This document shows, one piece after another, positions 1 to 10,064 of a DNA stretch of 64,000 bases. Origin of the DNA: Odobenus rosmarus divergens (taxonomy: Eukaryota > Chordata > Mammalia > Carnivora > Odobenidae); assembly GCF_000321225.1 (NCBI RefSeq), contig NW_004450267.1, positions 2,611,191 through 2,675,190 of the forward strand, given 5' to 3'. Below the pieces are notes generated by a model. That model was not told where the DNA came from, did no database searches, and was given only the letters and a program-made list of their open reading frames with translations. The position numbers were made by a program, and so were the translations under genes. Numbering within the stretch: the first letter of the stretch is position 1; every line of letters begins with the position of its first letter.

Positions 1-521
1 GCGGAGACACAGCCCCACTGCTAACTTATTCTGGCCACAAAGATGTCCCCCTTCAGTTAACCTTTCCCTTCTGAGTTCTTTGACAAAGGGCGGCTGAATG
101 GGATGGGGTTAGAGCTGGGAGGTGTGGGCCAGTGGGCGGTGGCCGGGTGTAGTGAGCGGGTTTCAGACACTCCTGAGATAAAGGGAGTTTGTTGAGCTTC
201 TTGTGGAAGGTTTGCTGTTGGCCTGCTGGCAAGTGACGTTGCCAGTTTTAAGTACCAGATCAGACCCACGAGTGACAACCAGTGGGAAGTGAGCTGAGCT
301 CTGAAGGCCAAATATCTTCAAAAAGATACCTGCAAGTATTGTCTGCAGCATGGGATTTGGGGAATTCTGGAAAGGAGGTGGCTTACATACCCCTCTGTTT
401 ACCAAACATATTGCTAAGACCCATTTTCAGCCTCACACTAAGCCCATGGGGTTCATATTATTTCCAGATGAGGCAATGGAGGCACAGGATGTATTTGAGC
501 TTTGGAGTCAAAAGAACCGTG
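1..521. other. Single-copy DNA, no gene recognised
   Basis: No repeat family, splice-flanked exon or RNA gene could be recognised. Overlapping short reading frames on both strands show no family similarity and are treated as chance. Confidence 0.5.
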
Positions 522-627
522 TTTCATTCATTCATTCAACAAACACTCAAAATTGCATGGCGTGGGCAAGGTGTGGGGGGTACAGCAGTGAACACAGTGC
601 AGTCTTACCCTCTGGGTCTTCACAGCA
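522..627 (-). mobile_element. L2 LINE 3' end fragment (antisense)
   Basis: The stretch begins with repeated TTCATTCA and continues with a degenerate form of the L2 3' end read in antisense: AACAAACACT, then a GGTACAGCAGTGAACA block. This is an ancient mammal-wide LINE, heavily mutated, with no coding capacity. It directly abuts a MIR. Confidence 0.6.
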
Positions 628-767
628 TAGTGATTTGGCTCCACTGTGTCTCCTTGTGTAGCCTCGAGCAAGCTACTGACCTCTTCTGGACCCCAGTTCC
701 TACCTCTGATACCTGGGATTGTAACTCTTTTAAGGGATCCCCATAAAGCTGAAGTGGAATTAGACAA
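628..767 (+). mobile_element. MIR SINE fragment
   Basis: The core follows the MIR pattern: a degenerate TGTGTAGCCTCGAGCAAG (family TGTGTGACCTTGGGCAAG), then CTGACCTCT, then TTCCTACCTCTGATACCTGGGAT. It is an old, non-autonomous tRNA-derived SINE with no coding role. Confidence 0.55.
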
Positions 768-1075
768 GAGGATGGATGTCACAGCCGCAAGGTCTAGTGG
801 AGACCAGACACTTCACAAATCCGGCCATGACGGCTATCAGTGATGAGCAGGGTTGGCCCAGGCTGGTCTCGTCTTGTCATGGGACCTGCACTAGATGGGA
901 AGAGCAAAGCAAAGCATGAAGAGAGGCGGCTGGAAACTTCCTGGGATGGGGGAAGACCCAAGGGGCCACACGATCCAAAATGTAGCTCCCTCACAAACCC
1001 GTTGCCCAAGCTTTCACAAATGGGCTCTCCTGAAGGCGCTGTGTACATTTCAGTCACTCTCATCCATCCCACACA

Positions 1076-1160
1076 CGTATTTACTAGCACCTTCCATGGG
1101 CCAGATGCTGGGCATATGATGTTGCTATGACACCTTTTCGAGGAACGTACCGTCCAGTGT
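1076..1160 (-). mobile_element. Possible L2 3' end fragment
   Basis: TTTACTAGCACCTTCCATGG, then GCCAGATGCTGGGCATATGA, resembles the antisense L2 3' end (family: TTTATTGAGCACCTACTATG, then GCCAGGCACTG). It is short and divergent, so the call is tentative. Confidence 0.4.
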
Positions 1161-1730
1161 GGGAGACTGACAAGCCACAGGCAGCTACCATACCACCATG
1201 TATGGATGGCGGTGCACTGGGCTAACAGATGACCCCCTCATGGCGCCATGGAAGCTGCTGCTTGTCCTTCCTTCCTCCCCCCACCAGGGGGTTGTCTGCA
1301 GAGGCTCTTTCCTTTGGGATGGGGGGTGAGCTCTGAATCCACTCTCTCCTCACTGTTGCCACAACCCAGTCCACACCTGCCTGGCTACTATGGCCACCTG
1401 CTCATGGTGGCCCTCTCCATTATCTCCCTCCTCAAACACAACCTGTCAGAGTCACCACACTCGGACAGAGCTCACAGCATGTCACCTCTTGGCTCAAGAA
1501 TCCTCGAGGGCTTTCCTAATACCCATGTGAAGCCTCTACAAATATAGCTCAGCTTTCTTGTCCAGACTCACTTTGTGCGTCCTCTTGGCTCCAGTAAAAC
1601 TGGTCGCCGTTTTACATTCACATCTGCCTGGTTCCCTTCCCTGATGCCCTGCCCTGCTTCCAGCACCAGGGAGACTTTAAATTTATATATGGATCCTTCC
1701 ACGCTCTTAATTTTATTATCATATAAATAG
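1161..1730. other. Single-copy DNA, nothing recognised
   Basis: Pyrimidine-rich, C+T-skewed sequence between a tentative L2 fragment and a young CAN-SINE. Reading frames here are short and unsupported. It may hold a decayed repeat that I cannot name. Confidence 0.4.
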
Positions 1731-1747
1731 AAAGTTTAGGATTTTTT

Positions 1748-1935
1748 TTTAAGACTTTTATCTTTTTGACAGAGAGAGAGACAGAGAGAGAGGGAACACA
1801 AGCAGGGGGAGTGGGAGAGGGAGAAGCAGGCTTCCCGCCGAGCAGCGATCCCGATGCGGGGCTCGATCCCAGGACCCTGAGATCATGACCTGAGCCGCAG
1901 GCAGACACTTAACGACTGAGCCACCCAGGCGCCCC
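1748..1935 (-). mobile_element. CAN-SINE, full length, with perfect TSD
   Basis: Read on the minus strand it has the tRNA-derived head (complement CCACCCAGGCGCCCC at the right end), the diagnostic ATCATGACCTGAGC block, a GA-rich stretch and a T-rich left edge that is the A-tail in antisense. A 17-base duplication, AAAGTTTAGGATTTTTT, occurs at 1731-1747 and 1936-1952. The perfect duplication indicates a fairly recent retrotransposition. Confidence 0.95.
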
Positions 1936-1952
1936 AAAGTTTAGGATTTTTT

Positions 1953-4285
1953 AAAATAGGATATACTAAATGATTTTGAATGCACATGATCCCTGATAGA
2001 TCCTTAGATAAATCCTTAATAGGAAAAAAAAAAAACCAAACACAAAACAAAAACAAGAAACCCTGAGCAAACCACTTCCTTGTTCTTGCTAGAAACCAGC
2101 GTGACCCTTGGGACGAACTCTTGGCAGCCACCCAGATGGCACGTGACACCAGCAGCCAGCTTCTGCGTTCTTCAGGGTCTGCAGCTTTGGGCAGGTTTTC
2201 CCCACCAGAGGCTGGGCCCCCTCGGGCAGGCCCGGGCTCCCCTGTCACTGGGAACACAACCCACCCCTCAGGAGCAGTCTGCCCGGCCAGGTGCAGGCCA
2301 GAAGGGGAGACCCGCGGGCCTGTGGAAAGGCAGGTTCCTCTGAGCGCCAGAGTGACTGTCCTCCTGGGGCGGGGAGGGCCCCACAAAGCCCTGGAAGGAG
2401 CTATTGAGATTTAATTGTGCAGACCCACGTGGCCAAAGGGAAAGACAGGAGAGAGGCTCTAGGGGGGCTTCTTTTTTCCTTTCGTCCCTTTCTTTGCTCT
2501 CTCACTTTTTTCCCCCTGACTGATGGAATAAAAAGAAACGATGCGTCTGTCGCAGCCTGGGGACTTTCTTAGGGTTCTCTGTGTGGTGTTATTTGAAAAA
2601 AGACAAAACTCCCGAACAAAACACAGTTGTATTAACACAAAAGTCCAACTCCACGGTTGAAATCTCCCATTCCATTCCCAGGGACGAGTTTCCCGAATGA
2701 ACCCCGGCTCATCCGTGCAGACAATGGGGTCCCCAGGGAGCTGCACGTGATGGGAGCTGGGAGTGAGGGGTCAGTCGGGTCAGTGGGAGGGGAGGCTCTC
2801 CCAGGCTGCCCACTGGGTCCCTGGGACCACCCCCGCACTACAGCTCTGTGAGTTTCCTATTTTTTAGCCTGCACCTCCTGTGTTCCAACCTGATCCCAAA
2901 TGCCCGAAGGATCAAGGCACAGGGCATGTCCATGTTGACTTCTGACGTCATTTTCTGCTTGCTTATCTTGTCTGCAACCCCGGTGAGACTTTCAGCCTGG
3001 CACCCAGTGCAGGAGCTGGGCCAAGGGCACATTTTGCTGGACGAATGTGTATGGGTGTGTGCACATATGTATCTTCTCATATATTCTTAAATGTTTATAA
3101 AGATTCCTAAAGCAGGTGGAAACCTGGCCCCAGGACCTAAAATGGGCACTTTCAGACCTGGGGGAACCTAGGGGAGCCTCGGGGCAAAGCTTTGGCTGAA
3201 TTAAAAGAAAGCCGTGGCAACTTCTACCTAGATTATTATATTAACCCGGTAACTGAGTGCAGCTGAATTGGGGAGCCACATTGACTCACTTGAGGCTGTC
3301 ACAGAAAAAAAGGAATAAATTCTTGTTTTTGATGCTTGGTAAAGCAGCGGCCTCTCTCTGGGATAAAATCTCACATATGTCCACCTGGAGCTTGTGTGTA
3401 TGGGGCCACAGGCCTTTTGAAACTGAAGGTGTGGGGTTTAGAGTCACGGGAGAGTGGAGCAAAGACTGGACATTTCCTTCAGGCCCTTGTCCCACGGATG
3501 TGGAAATGAAAGCCCCACAAGAACCCCTACTTAGGAGAAAGAATTGAAAACCTCTTCTCCAGCTTCTCAGAGTAGAGTCCCCACCAGCAAGGGAGGGGAT
3601 GCCTGGACCATCCTTGCCTTGATCTCCAAGATGCGGAGGTCTGGGGCCAGTGGGCAAAGCATAGGCACAGGCACGGTCTAGTGCCTGGTTTCCTCTCTCT
3701 CTCCTTCCCTCTCTCTCTCCCTCTCCCCCACCCTGCCCCCGTCTCTGTTTCTTATAAATGCCACTGCCGGGTAAGGCTGCCATGGCGGCCGTGGTCCATG
3801 GCCTTCCTCCTTGGTTTGGCCGCATCCCTGCCCTTCTTCAAAGTATGGCTTCAAGGCTCTAGGGTGCATGTGTGGCCTCAGTGTACGTGCCCCGGGCCCA
3901 AGGCAGGCCTGACCATCCCTTTGTCCTCCTCTTCAATCCCGCTGAGGAGCTTCATCAGCAGGCCTCCTGAAGCTCTGAGCGGACGGACCGGCTCACAGGC
4001 AGGAGGACCTTCATCTTACTTTCAGCCGGACCCTCACGCTCAGCTTTGATGATCTGGGGCTCGGGCATCCTCGGGCTTGTGTTTACTGCTGTGGCTCAGC
4101 TGGAGTTCCAATAGTTCTCTGTTCTGTCATGCTTTTCTCTCACCTTCCTCCTCCTCAAATAGATTTCTCTGCCAGCTGGTATTGGAGGATGGCAGGTATT
4201 GCAAAGGGGCAGCAGAACTGGTCCAAGGACAGAGACAGGAGGAAATGAGGAAGCTCCTAGGGGCCAGGGGGCCCAGAAAGAACTT
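1953..4285. other. Single-copy DNA, candidate regulatory motifs
   Basis: No recognisable repeat or exon over about 2.3 kb. It includes a perfect CRE palindrome at 2943-2950, a CT-rich low-complexity run near 3690-3730, and a smooth stretch near 3190-3300 that could be conserved non-coding DNA. Reading frames up to 179 codons occur, but they overlap on both strands and lack domain character. Confidence 0.45.
2943..2950. promoter_or_regulatory. Perfect CRE palindrome TGACGTCA
   Basis: An exact TGACGTCA lies in repeat-free DNA. This is the full binding site for CREB/ATF bZIP dimers. CpG-containing sites decay fast in methylated mammalian DNA, so its survival is suggestive, but an isolated 8-mer is weak evidence of function. 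Confidence 0.35.
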
Positions 4286-4455
4286 CAGTGAGGAGTTGGG
4301 AGATGGAGTATAAACCAACCTCTGCCCCCAGTGAGCTGTGCGACCTTAAGGAGGTTGCTTCCCTCTCCTTGTCTCGGCTTCTCATCTGTAAAATGGGAAT
4401 CAGACCTACCACATGGCTTATTTTAAGATTAAATAAAATAAAGGAGATGGAGTTT
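4286..4455 (+). mobile_element. MIR SINE
   Basis: GAGCTGTGCGACCTTAAGGA followed by TCTCATCTGTAAAATGGGAA and TTAAGATTAAATAA matches the ordered MIR blocks for splice-like core, CATCTGTAAAATGGG and the 3' AT-rich part. This is an ancient non-coding SINE. Confidence 0.8.
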
Positions 4456-4767
4456 TGCACAGTCATGTGGCCCAGGTCTGCAGATTTCCACGGACCCCCA
4501 GAAACTTCTCCGGCGGAAACCACGCTAACAGACGAGGTGAGCATTCTCGCTATGCTAATGACGTGGTTATATGATACTATTCCAAGCCTCCCCTCACTTA
4601 GTGCCTGCAGGGAGGAAATGTGATTCCCCCTGTGGCCGGGTGGAGCAGGTGCAGAGGGGAGGTCTGGCCATCATGAGGATGACGGGAGGCTCCCAGTGGG
4701 ACTCTTGGGGTGTCCTGAAAGAGAGGGTGATTTGGGATCGCCCTGATTGGCACGAGTCATGTTTTCT

Positions 4768-4966
4768 TTTTTTTAAAGATTTTATTTATTTATTCGAGAG
4801 AGAGAGAGAGAATGAAAGATAGAGAGCACGAGAGGGAAGGGGGTCCAAAGGAGAAGCAGACTCACTGCTGAGCAGGGAGCCCAATGCGGGACTCGATCCC
4901 GGGACTCCAGAATCATGACCTGAGCTGAAGGCAGTCGCTTAACCAACTGAGCCACCCAGGCGCCCC
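4768..4966 (-). mobile_element. CAN-SINE, full length, with perfect TSD
   Basis: The minus-strand head ends at 4966 with the complement of GGGGCGCCTGGGTGGC. A T-rich, TTTATTTATTTA-containing A-tail complement lies at the left. The duplication ACGAGTCATGTTTTCT occurs at 4752-4767 and 4967-4982, 16 of 16 bases. The head carries the GACTGCC and GGAGTCCCGGGATCGAGTCC variant also seen beside the 435-base gap, suggesting one subfamily. Confidence 0.95.
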
Positions 4967-4982
4967 ACGAGTCATGTTTTCT

Positions 4983-5349
4983 ACAAAAGATGCTTGACTA
5001 ACTCTTGAGAATTCAGGGAATTTTTTTAAATGACAGATTGGAGAACTCTCATCAATTCTGGATCCTGAGCTTCATTCAAGAAACGGTCTAAACCACTTCT
5101 TGAAGCCAGTGAGTCTCCTTTGGTCAAGGTCTGGGACTGACCTTACCTAAGACTGGATTAGTGTGCAGCTGGGCAAGTTAGTCAGCAGGAACCTCCCCAC
5201 CTACACCCTCCTCCATTATCTATCAGCCTGCCCTGCTGCCTGAAATTGCCCATGGGAGGGCAATTCCTCAGATTCCTTTTGGAATCCAATCACCCAGACA
5301 GAGGGGCCAATACCTGCTATCAGTCCCTGAGCTGCCTCAAAGGTGAGCA
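4983..5349. other. Single-copy DNA, nothing recognised
   Basis: About 370 bases between a young SINE and an L1-like fragment. No repeat, exon or regulatory palindrome was recognised. Confidence 0.4.
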
Positions 5350-5490
5350 GGGCAAGCCCTATTTTTTTTTTACACATGAATTGTAGTTTGATCTTTTTCA
5401 CTGAATATATGTCGGATATCTTTCATTCTAGGACATGTAGACTTCCCACGGGTACTTTTTAATTGCTGCATAGAGTTGGGAGGTACACCC
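5350..5490 (-). mobile_element. Ancient L1 3' fragment (antisense)
   Basis: TTTTTCACTGAATATATGTC, then GGATATCTTTCATTC, then TTTTTAATTGCTGCATAGAG follows the order of the antisense 3' region of old L1M elements (ACTTAACAATATATCTTGGA, then GGCTGCATAGTATTCC). Short and diverged. Confidence 0.5.
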
Positions 5491-5649
5491 AATAATCAGA
5501 GTTGTCTGGTAACCGTAAGAGCAGCCCTGAAAGGTGATGAGCTTCCTGTTGCTAGAAGAGGTCAAGCAGACACTAACTGCACGTGAGTCATAGTGAGGAT
5601 TCCTGCAGTGGGTGCGCAGGTTATGGTAATGTAAATTAGTAACTGACAC

Positions 5650-5850
5650 AGAGCGAGTATTATGTCTCCAGGATCGTTCTATGGGCCCTCAGCTGTGATA
5701 CTCACAGAACTCTGAGAAGTAAGTACTGTTATTGTTCCCATTATTACAGATGAGAAAATGGAGTTACAGGGCAATGCCCTAGGTCACAGAGCTGGTAAGT
5801 CACAGAGCTTGGACTCAAACCTGCTTCTGTAGTCCAGGCTCTCAGCCTGA
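5650..5850 (-). mobile_element. MIR SINE (antisense)
   Basis: CCCATTATTACAGATGAGAA, TGCCCTAGGTCACAGAGCTG and GGACTCAAACCTGC are the reverse-complement MIR blocks in the correct order. Ancient and non-coding. Confidence 0.8.
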
Positions 5851-6717
5851 ATACAGTAACACCGACCTTCATAGGAAATCTCCGAGCAAGTACCCTTCCA
5901 TCTCCAGAGTTCAGTGAGACCCCGCCTGGCCGAGGCCTGGTGCCATTGATGTTCTTGTCAAATTAGCCCCGATTGGCTGGTACCTTCCCTTGCTCAGCCA
6001 GACAGTAAGGGCAACATAAGATACGCGTCTTTGAGGGAAGAGAGGCTTCTCCTAGGAGAAGAAGAGGACAGTGGGAACGTCCCCTCTGCTGCCTGGCTGG
6101 CCTGGGAGGGGCGGAGGGCAGTTGGGGTGTGTCCTCCCTCCACCACGCAGGGCCCAGTTCCAGGGGCAACAGGGACCCTGGAGCTCTCACTGTCCTCTTG
6201 GGTGCTCCTCCACTGCCCCTTGCATATTTGACCTTGGCCCTCCGTCTGGTTTGCATGCACGGGGCTGAGCCTCAAGCCTGGAAGGAGATGAAACCATTTG
6301 GAGCCTGGCACATCCTGACTTGGCAGCAAACGGACTGGAAGCCAGCCAGGATCAGAACTCCTGGCCCACTGAGGACTGGTTCCTCCATGGCCAGAAGGCC
6401 TGCCGTAGCTTCACAGGAACTCATTCGTACTGATCGGATTTCCTTGCAAAGTCTCCTAGATCCCTTTTTTTTTAAAAAAACAAATTCTGGAATTTGTTTT
6501 TTTAGAAGTTTTAGGAATTTTTTTTTTTTAAGAAAACACATTCTGGAACACAGACTCTTCAGGCTAGTAATAGTCCTACAAGCTACCATTTATGGAGCAG
6601 CTACTATGAAGAAGGCCCTGGATAAAATGTGGTTTCTACTGGTGCTTCTGGTGCTGCTCCCCTCATACCAGGTAGTGCAGAGGGAGTGCGTGTCAGGCAC
6701 TGGGCTGTGCAGGGAAT
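5851..6717. other. Single-copy DNA with an A/T hairpin
   Basis: No exon is recognised, although frames of up to 196 codons run through both strands. A short inverted repeat at 6474-6503 lies in an A/T-run cluster and is listed separately. Confidence 0.4.
6474..6503. repeat. Perfect 13-bp inverted repeat with 4-base loop
   Basis: AAAAAAACAAATT (6474-6486), CTGG (6487-6490), AATTTGTTTTTTT (6491-6503). The arms are exact complements. A related ACACATTCTGGAAC follows at about 6536, so a local duplication is likely. As RNA it would fold as a weak A/U stem. Confidence 0.7.
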
Positions 6718-6907
6718 AGAGCACAGTGGTTCCAAGTGAGTCAGTCTGGCTCCTCCACTGAATGACTGTGTGACCTTGGGCAACTGATGGACTCTTTCTG
6801 TGTTACACTGTTTTCCTATCCATGAAACAGGGACAAGAATAGTATGTTGTTCAGAGATTGAGATAAGACATATTTAGCACGGTATCTGGCACTTAATAAA
6901 CATTATC
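6718..6907 (+). mobile_element. MIR SINE, near full length
   Basis: Contains TGGCTCCTCCACTGAATGAC, TGTGTGACCTTGGGCAACTG, a degenerate CATGAAACAGGGA block and the 3' end GTATCTGGCACTTAATAAAC. All MIR blocks are in order. It is followed 20 bases later by an oppositely oriented MIR. Confidence 0.85.
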
Positions 6908-6924
6908 TTCCATTCTTATTAGTG

Positions 6925-7100
6925 ATAATTTATTAGGTCAGTGTTATTATTATCCCCATTTTATAGACGAGATAAGTAAGGCACAGAGAAGTCCAGTGAG
7001 TTGCCCAAGATTACATAGTTAATACGTGGCAGAGCCAGGATTGAAACCTGGGTGTTTCTGACCCCAAAACGCTCACTCTTACCTGTCAACTGAACTGCCT
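6925..7100 (-). mobile_element. MIR SINE (antisense)
   Basis: ATTATTATCCCCATTTTATA, AGGCACAGAGAAGTCC, GTTGCCCAAGATTACATAGT and GGATTGAAACCTGGGT form the reverse MIR in order. With the preceding plus-strand MIR it makes a tail-to-tail pair. Confidence 0.85.
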
Positions 7101-7334
7101 CCAGAGATGCCTAGAATGTTAACATAAACTTTGAGGAATGTTCCTTAAATTGTTTCTAGTCATTGATGTTATGTGGAAATGTCAGATATTCCCATTTATA
7201 CCAACAGGCTGCTTATCTGGAGAAATTGCTTAAACTGATCAAAAGGCCAAGGGCCTTTCACAAGGAATTTAAATAATTAACCTTCCAAAGAGAAAGCCGT
7301 GGCAGATGTGAACTAAAATCTAGCGTAGTTTGCT

Positions 7335-7465
7335 GGTCGGAGCCCGGGGGGTCAGGAGACTCGCGTTCCCTTCGGAGTCCCGCCGCTAATTTGCCATATG
7401 GCCCCGTGTGTTATCAGCTTTCTCTGGGGTCAGTTTCCTTATCTGTACAGTGAAGGTTGAGAGTC
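7335..7465 (+). mobile_element. MIR SINE fragment
   Basis: GGAGACTCGCGTTCCC, AATTTGCCATATGGCC and GTTTCCTTATCTGTACAGTG follow MIR order in degraded form. Non-coding. Confidence 0.6.
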
Positions 7466-7504
7466 AATGCCCTTCACGAGGCCTCCTGTTCAGTGAACTC
7501 TTTA

Positions 7505-8265
7505 ACTCACAATTTAATTCAACAAATTTCATCAAGTACCGATTATGTGCCAGGAACCTTTGAGGAGCTAGAAATGCAACAGCAAACAACACTGTGGCTG
7601 TGGTCCATGCCTTCAGACAGTTTGGAGCGACACAGAGAAAAGCAAACAGATAATGGCCACAAAGTGGTGGGCGCTCTGAAGGCCCAGGATGGAGGGACCC
7701 CATAGGAAGGTTCCTAAGCCAGCTTGAGGGGCCAGGTAGGTTTTCCTAGAGGAGGGGACGTTTCAGCTGAGAACCAAGGTGAGCAGGTGCTAGCAAGGTG
7801 GCAATGAGGAGAGTCTACAGACTTGTAGATTCCTGAATGTGGATTGTAGAAGTAAAATGTAGCCTGGTTGGGTCTCAGAGGGTGAGGGGCAAGGAGGTGA
7901 CCGGAGAGGAGGCTGGACAGGCAGGCAAGGCCCTGATATCATGCCAGACCTCAGCAACCCGGGTGAGGATTCTGATTTTATCTTTAAGTCATTCAGGAGC
8001 ATCCCAAGAATTTTAGATCGTTAGAAAGATCACCCTGGCTCCGCTGGAAGAGACCGAAGCAGACTAAAGAATGGACGTGGGCATCCCTGTAAAGTGGCTA
8101 TTGTAACAGAGGTGATGGTGCCCTGATGGGGAGAGCAGACCGAGGAGCAGGAAAACAGGAGGTGAGGGCAAGTGAGAAGGTGGAACGGGCAGGGCTTGGC
8201 CTCTGGTGACTTGATGTGGAGCAAGAGTGGAGGAGAGAAGCCAGTAAACAGCAGAGTCCTGCTAG
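7505..8265 (-). mobile_element. L2 LINE, 3' end plus antisense ORF2 region
   Basis: It starts with the antisense L2 3' end (TTCAACAAATTTCATC, TTATGTGCCAGGAACC), then CCTAGAGGAGGGGACGTTTC, GATTTTATCTTTAAG, AGATCACCCTGGCT and further stretches known from antisense L2 ORF2. The order runs about 760 bases without interruption. Ancient and non-coding. Confidence 0.7.
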
Positions 8266-8689
8266 GGGTAGGGGGTGGGGGCACTGGGCAGGAGACAGGC
8301 ACAGACGTCCAGCTGGGCCACGCCCAGGGCCCTGAGCCCCCAACATGCCCTCCTGGGCAACCACAGCTCCAGCCCACACCTGAGCTCCAGATCCATCTGT
8401 CCACTCGCCAGGGTCCCCCTCCCTCTTGGCCATCCCTGAGCACCAAGAGGCCAACGTGTTCAGCCCAAACCATTCGTCTCTTGCACCCTCCCCCCCCTTT
8501 GACACCCCCTCTCCCCGGTTCAGCAGGAGGCACCACTTCCGTCCAGTCCCCTTTCCAAAGCAGGCTGTCTGCCGCTGTGAGGAGCCGTGTATGTTTGCAC
8601 GCGCTTGCACAACCCATGTGCATCTCGGAAACCTGGGGTTCGGGGGAGCGGGCTACGGTGAGGGGACAGAGGGAGCGAGCAATTATCGG
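8266..8689. other. GC-rich single-copy DNA
   Basis: Overlapping frames of 106-207 codons exist on both strands because the sequence is GC-rich and stop-poor. None shows recognisable domain content or exon borders. Confidence 0.4.
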
Positions 8690-9085
8690 CCTTCAAGACG
8701 CCGCCTGTGCTGTTGGCAGGAATGTTTCTTTCCTGGGTGTCAATAGGAGCCCCGGGGTCATTTTTCAGCTTTTGCCAACGGCTGTAATCGCATGAGGCTG
8801 AGCGGCTCTCCAGAGAATCCCGCCGCTCTCCATTCTCTCCGCCCGGACACTGCTCTATAGACACGCCCCAGGCCATGGATCATGTTTTTCACATAACCCG
8901 TTAATTACTAAATAAAACAACCGAGCTTTCAACCTGATTAGCCCAGATTAATGGCCAGCAGCAGGTTTCACGCGCCTGCACAATTTATCACTGAAAAGAA
9001 ATGTGTCTTTAATGATTTAGCTACCTGGCCTAGCGGGGCCTGCTCAGGGCCGCGGGCCTCCGGGACGAGTTAATTGCTGTTCTTC
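8690..9085. promoter_or_regulatory. Candidate conserved non-coding element
   Basis: A repeat-free block carries homeobox-type cores: GTTAATTACT at 8900-8909, TGATTAG near 8936, AGATTAATGG at 8946-8955 and TTTAATGATTTAG at 9008-9020. I count about 18 CpGs in roughly 330 bases around it, well above bulk mammalian density although the centre is not GC-rich. This pattern fits a developmental enhancer. Conservation cannot be shown from one sequence. Confidence 0.45.
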
Positions 9086-9559
9086 GTTTCTGACCTGGAA
9101 GGGCCCAGGTGACAGTTCCCATTAGCCAGGCTTGGCCTGTGTGATGACAAAGGATGGCAGGAAGACCTTCCCTCCCACTTTGTTCAGAAGATATATGGAG
9201 GTCAAGTGTCCCCAGCCCCACCACACCAGCCGCAGCTGGAACAGGTTGAGTCAACCTGTAAATTTATGTTTTTCTCTCCCCACCCCCCAGCCTCCCACCT
9301 CCTGCCCTTTCTTTCTTCCTTCCTCAATATGTTGAGTGAATCATTTTTTGTTTGCAATTGTTAAATTTCACCAAAAATTCTAAGACCTTTCATAAAAACG
9401 AGAAAAAAGTGATTTCCTCCCGTTCTTTTTCTTGACATTTTAGCTTGGTTTGGTCCTTCTGTGGGGGAGAGAGAGTGGGAACATTTCTTTAATCATTTAT
9501 CATTGAAAGATCCTTTGATCAAGAGACCCTTCAAAGGTCAGACCTGGTCACAAGCATCT

Positions 9560-9715
9560 GGTACAACTCTTGCATTTTCCAGACAAAGACGCTGAGGCCC
9601 AAGGTAGGGGGAATAAATGATCCAACGTGACACAGCGGATGAGCAGTGGCCCCAAGGGTTGCCAGGCCAGGCTCTTTCCAACAACCAACGCTGCCCACTT
9701 CTTGTCTGTTCACCA
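9560..9715 (-). mobile_element. MIR SINE (antisense), degraded
   Basis: GACAAAGACGCTGAGGCCCA, GATCCAACGTGACACAGCGG and TTGCCAGGCCAGGCTC fit the reverse MIR pattern (GAGGAAACTGAGGCCCA, then GGTCACACAGC, then AACCCAGG). Degraded. Confidence 0.55.
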
Positions 9716-9721
9716 TAATGA

Positions 9722-9848
9722 TACCAGCACTTACCGAACACTCATTATGTTCTAGACGTCATTTTGCTCTGTAGTCACAGCAACCTGTGAGTGAGGTAGA
9801 CACTATGCCCATTTTTCAGGCGAGGCCACTGAGCCCTTGTTCTGTGTT
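9722..9848 (-). mobile_element. MIR-type fragment (antisense)
   Basis: AGCACTTACCGAACACTCAT, GTTCTAGACGTCATTTTG and CCCATTTTTCAGGCGAGGCC match the antisense 3' part and core of MIR. It lies directly after another MIR of the same strand. Confidence 0.55.
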
Positions 9849-9854
9849 AGGGCG

Positions 9855-9957
9855 GTGCTCTCCAACAGAACTTTCTGTGATGGCAGGAATATTCTGTATC
9901 TAGCTGTCCCGTAGAGTGGCCGTTGAGGGACTGAATTACAGTTATAGGGACTGAACT
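9855..9957 (+). mobile_element. Fragment of an old DNA transposon (MER-type)
   Basis: GGCGGTGCTCTCCAACAGAA and CTTTCTGTGATGGCAGGAAT, then GTCCCGTAGAGTGGCCG, resemble the mammalian interspersed repeat whose consensus begins GTGCTGTCCAATAGAACTTT. I am confident of the repeat class but not of its formal family name. Confidence 0.5.
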
Positions 9958-9959
9958 TT

Positions 9960-10058
9960 CAGACTGTCTATTGCTAGGATCTAGGGATACAACTGATTTT
10001 TGTATGTTGATCTAGTATCCTGGAAGCTTGCTGAATTCATTTATTCTAATAGGTTTTG
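9960..10058 (-). mobile_element. L1 ORF2 fragment (antisense)
   Basis: GGATACAACTGATTTTTGTA, TGTTGATCTAGTATCCTGGA and AGCTTGCTGAATTCATTTAT match antisense L1 ORF2 near its 3' part. It is out of order with the next L1, so it is a separate insertion. Confidence 0.65.
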
Positions 10059-10064
10059 AAACCA

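Noticed and set aside
3206..7306. Shared 14-mer AGAAAGCCGTGGCA near 3206 and 7292
   Set aside because: Several 14-base coincidences are expected in 64 kb; the flanks do not match.
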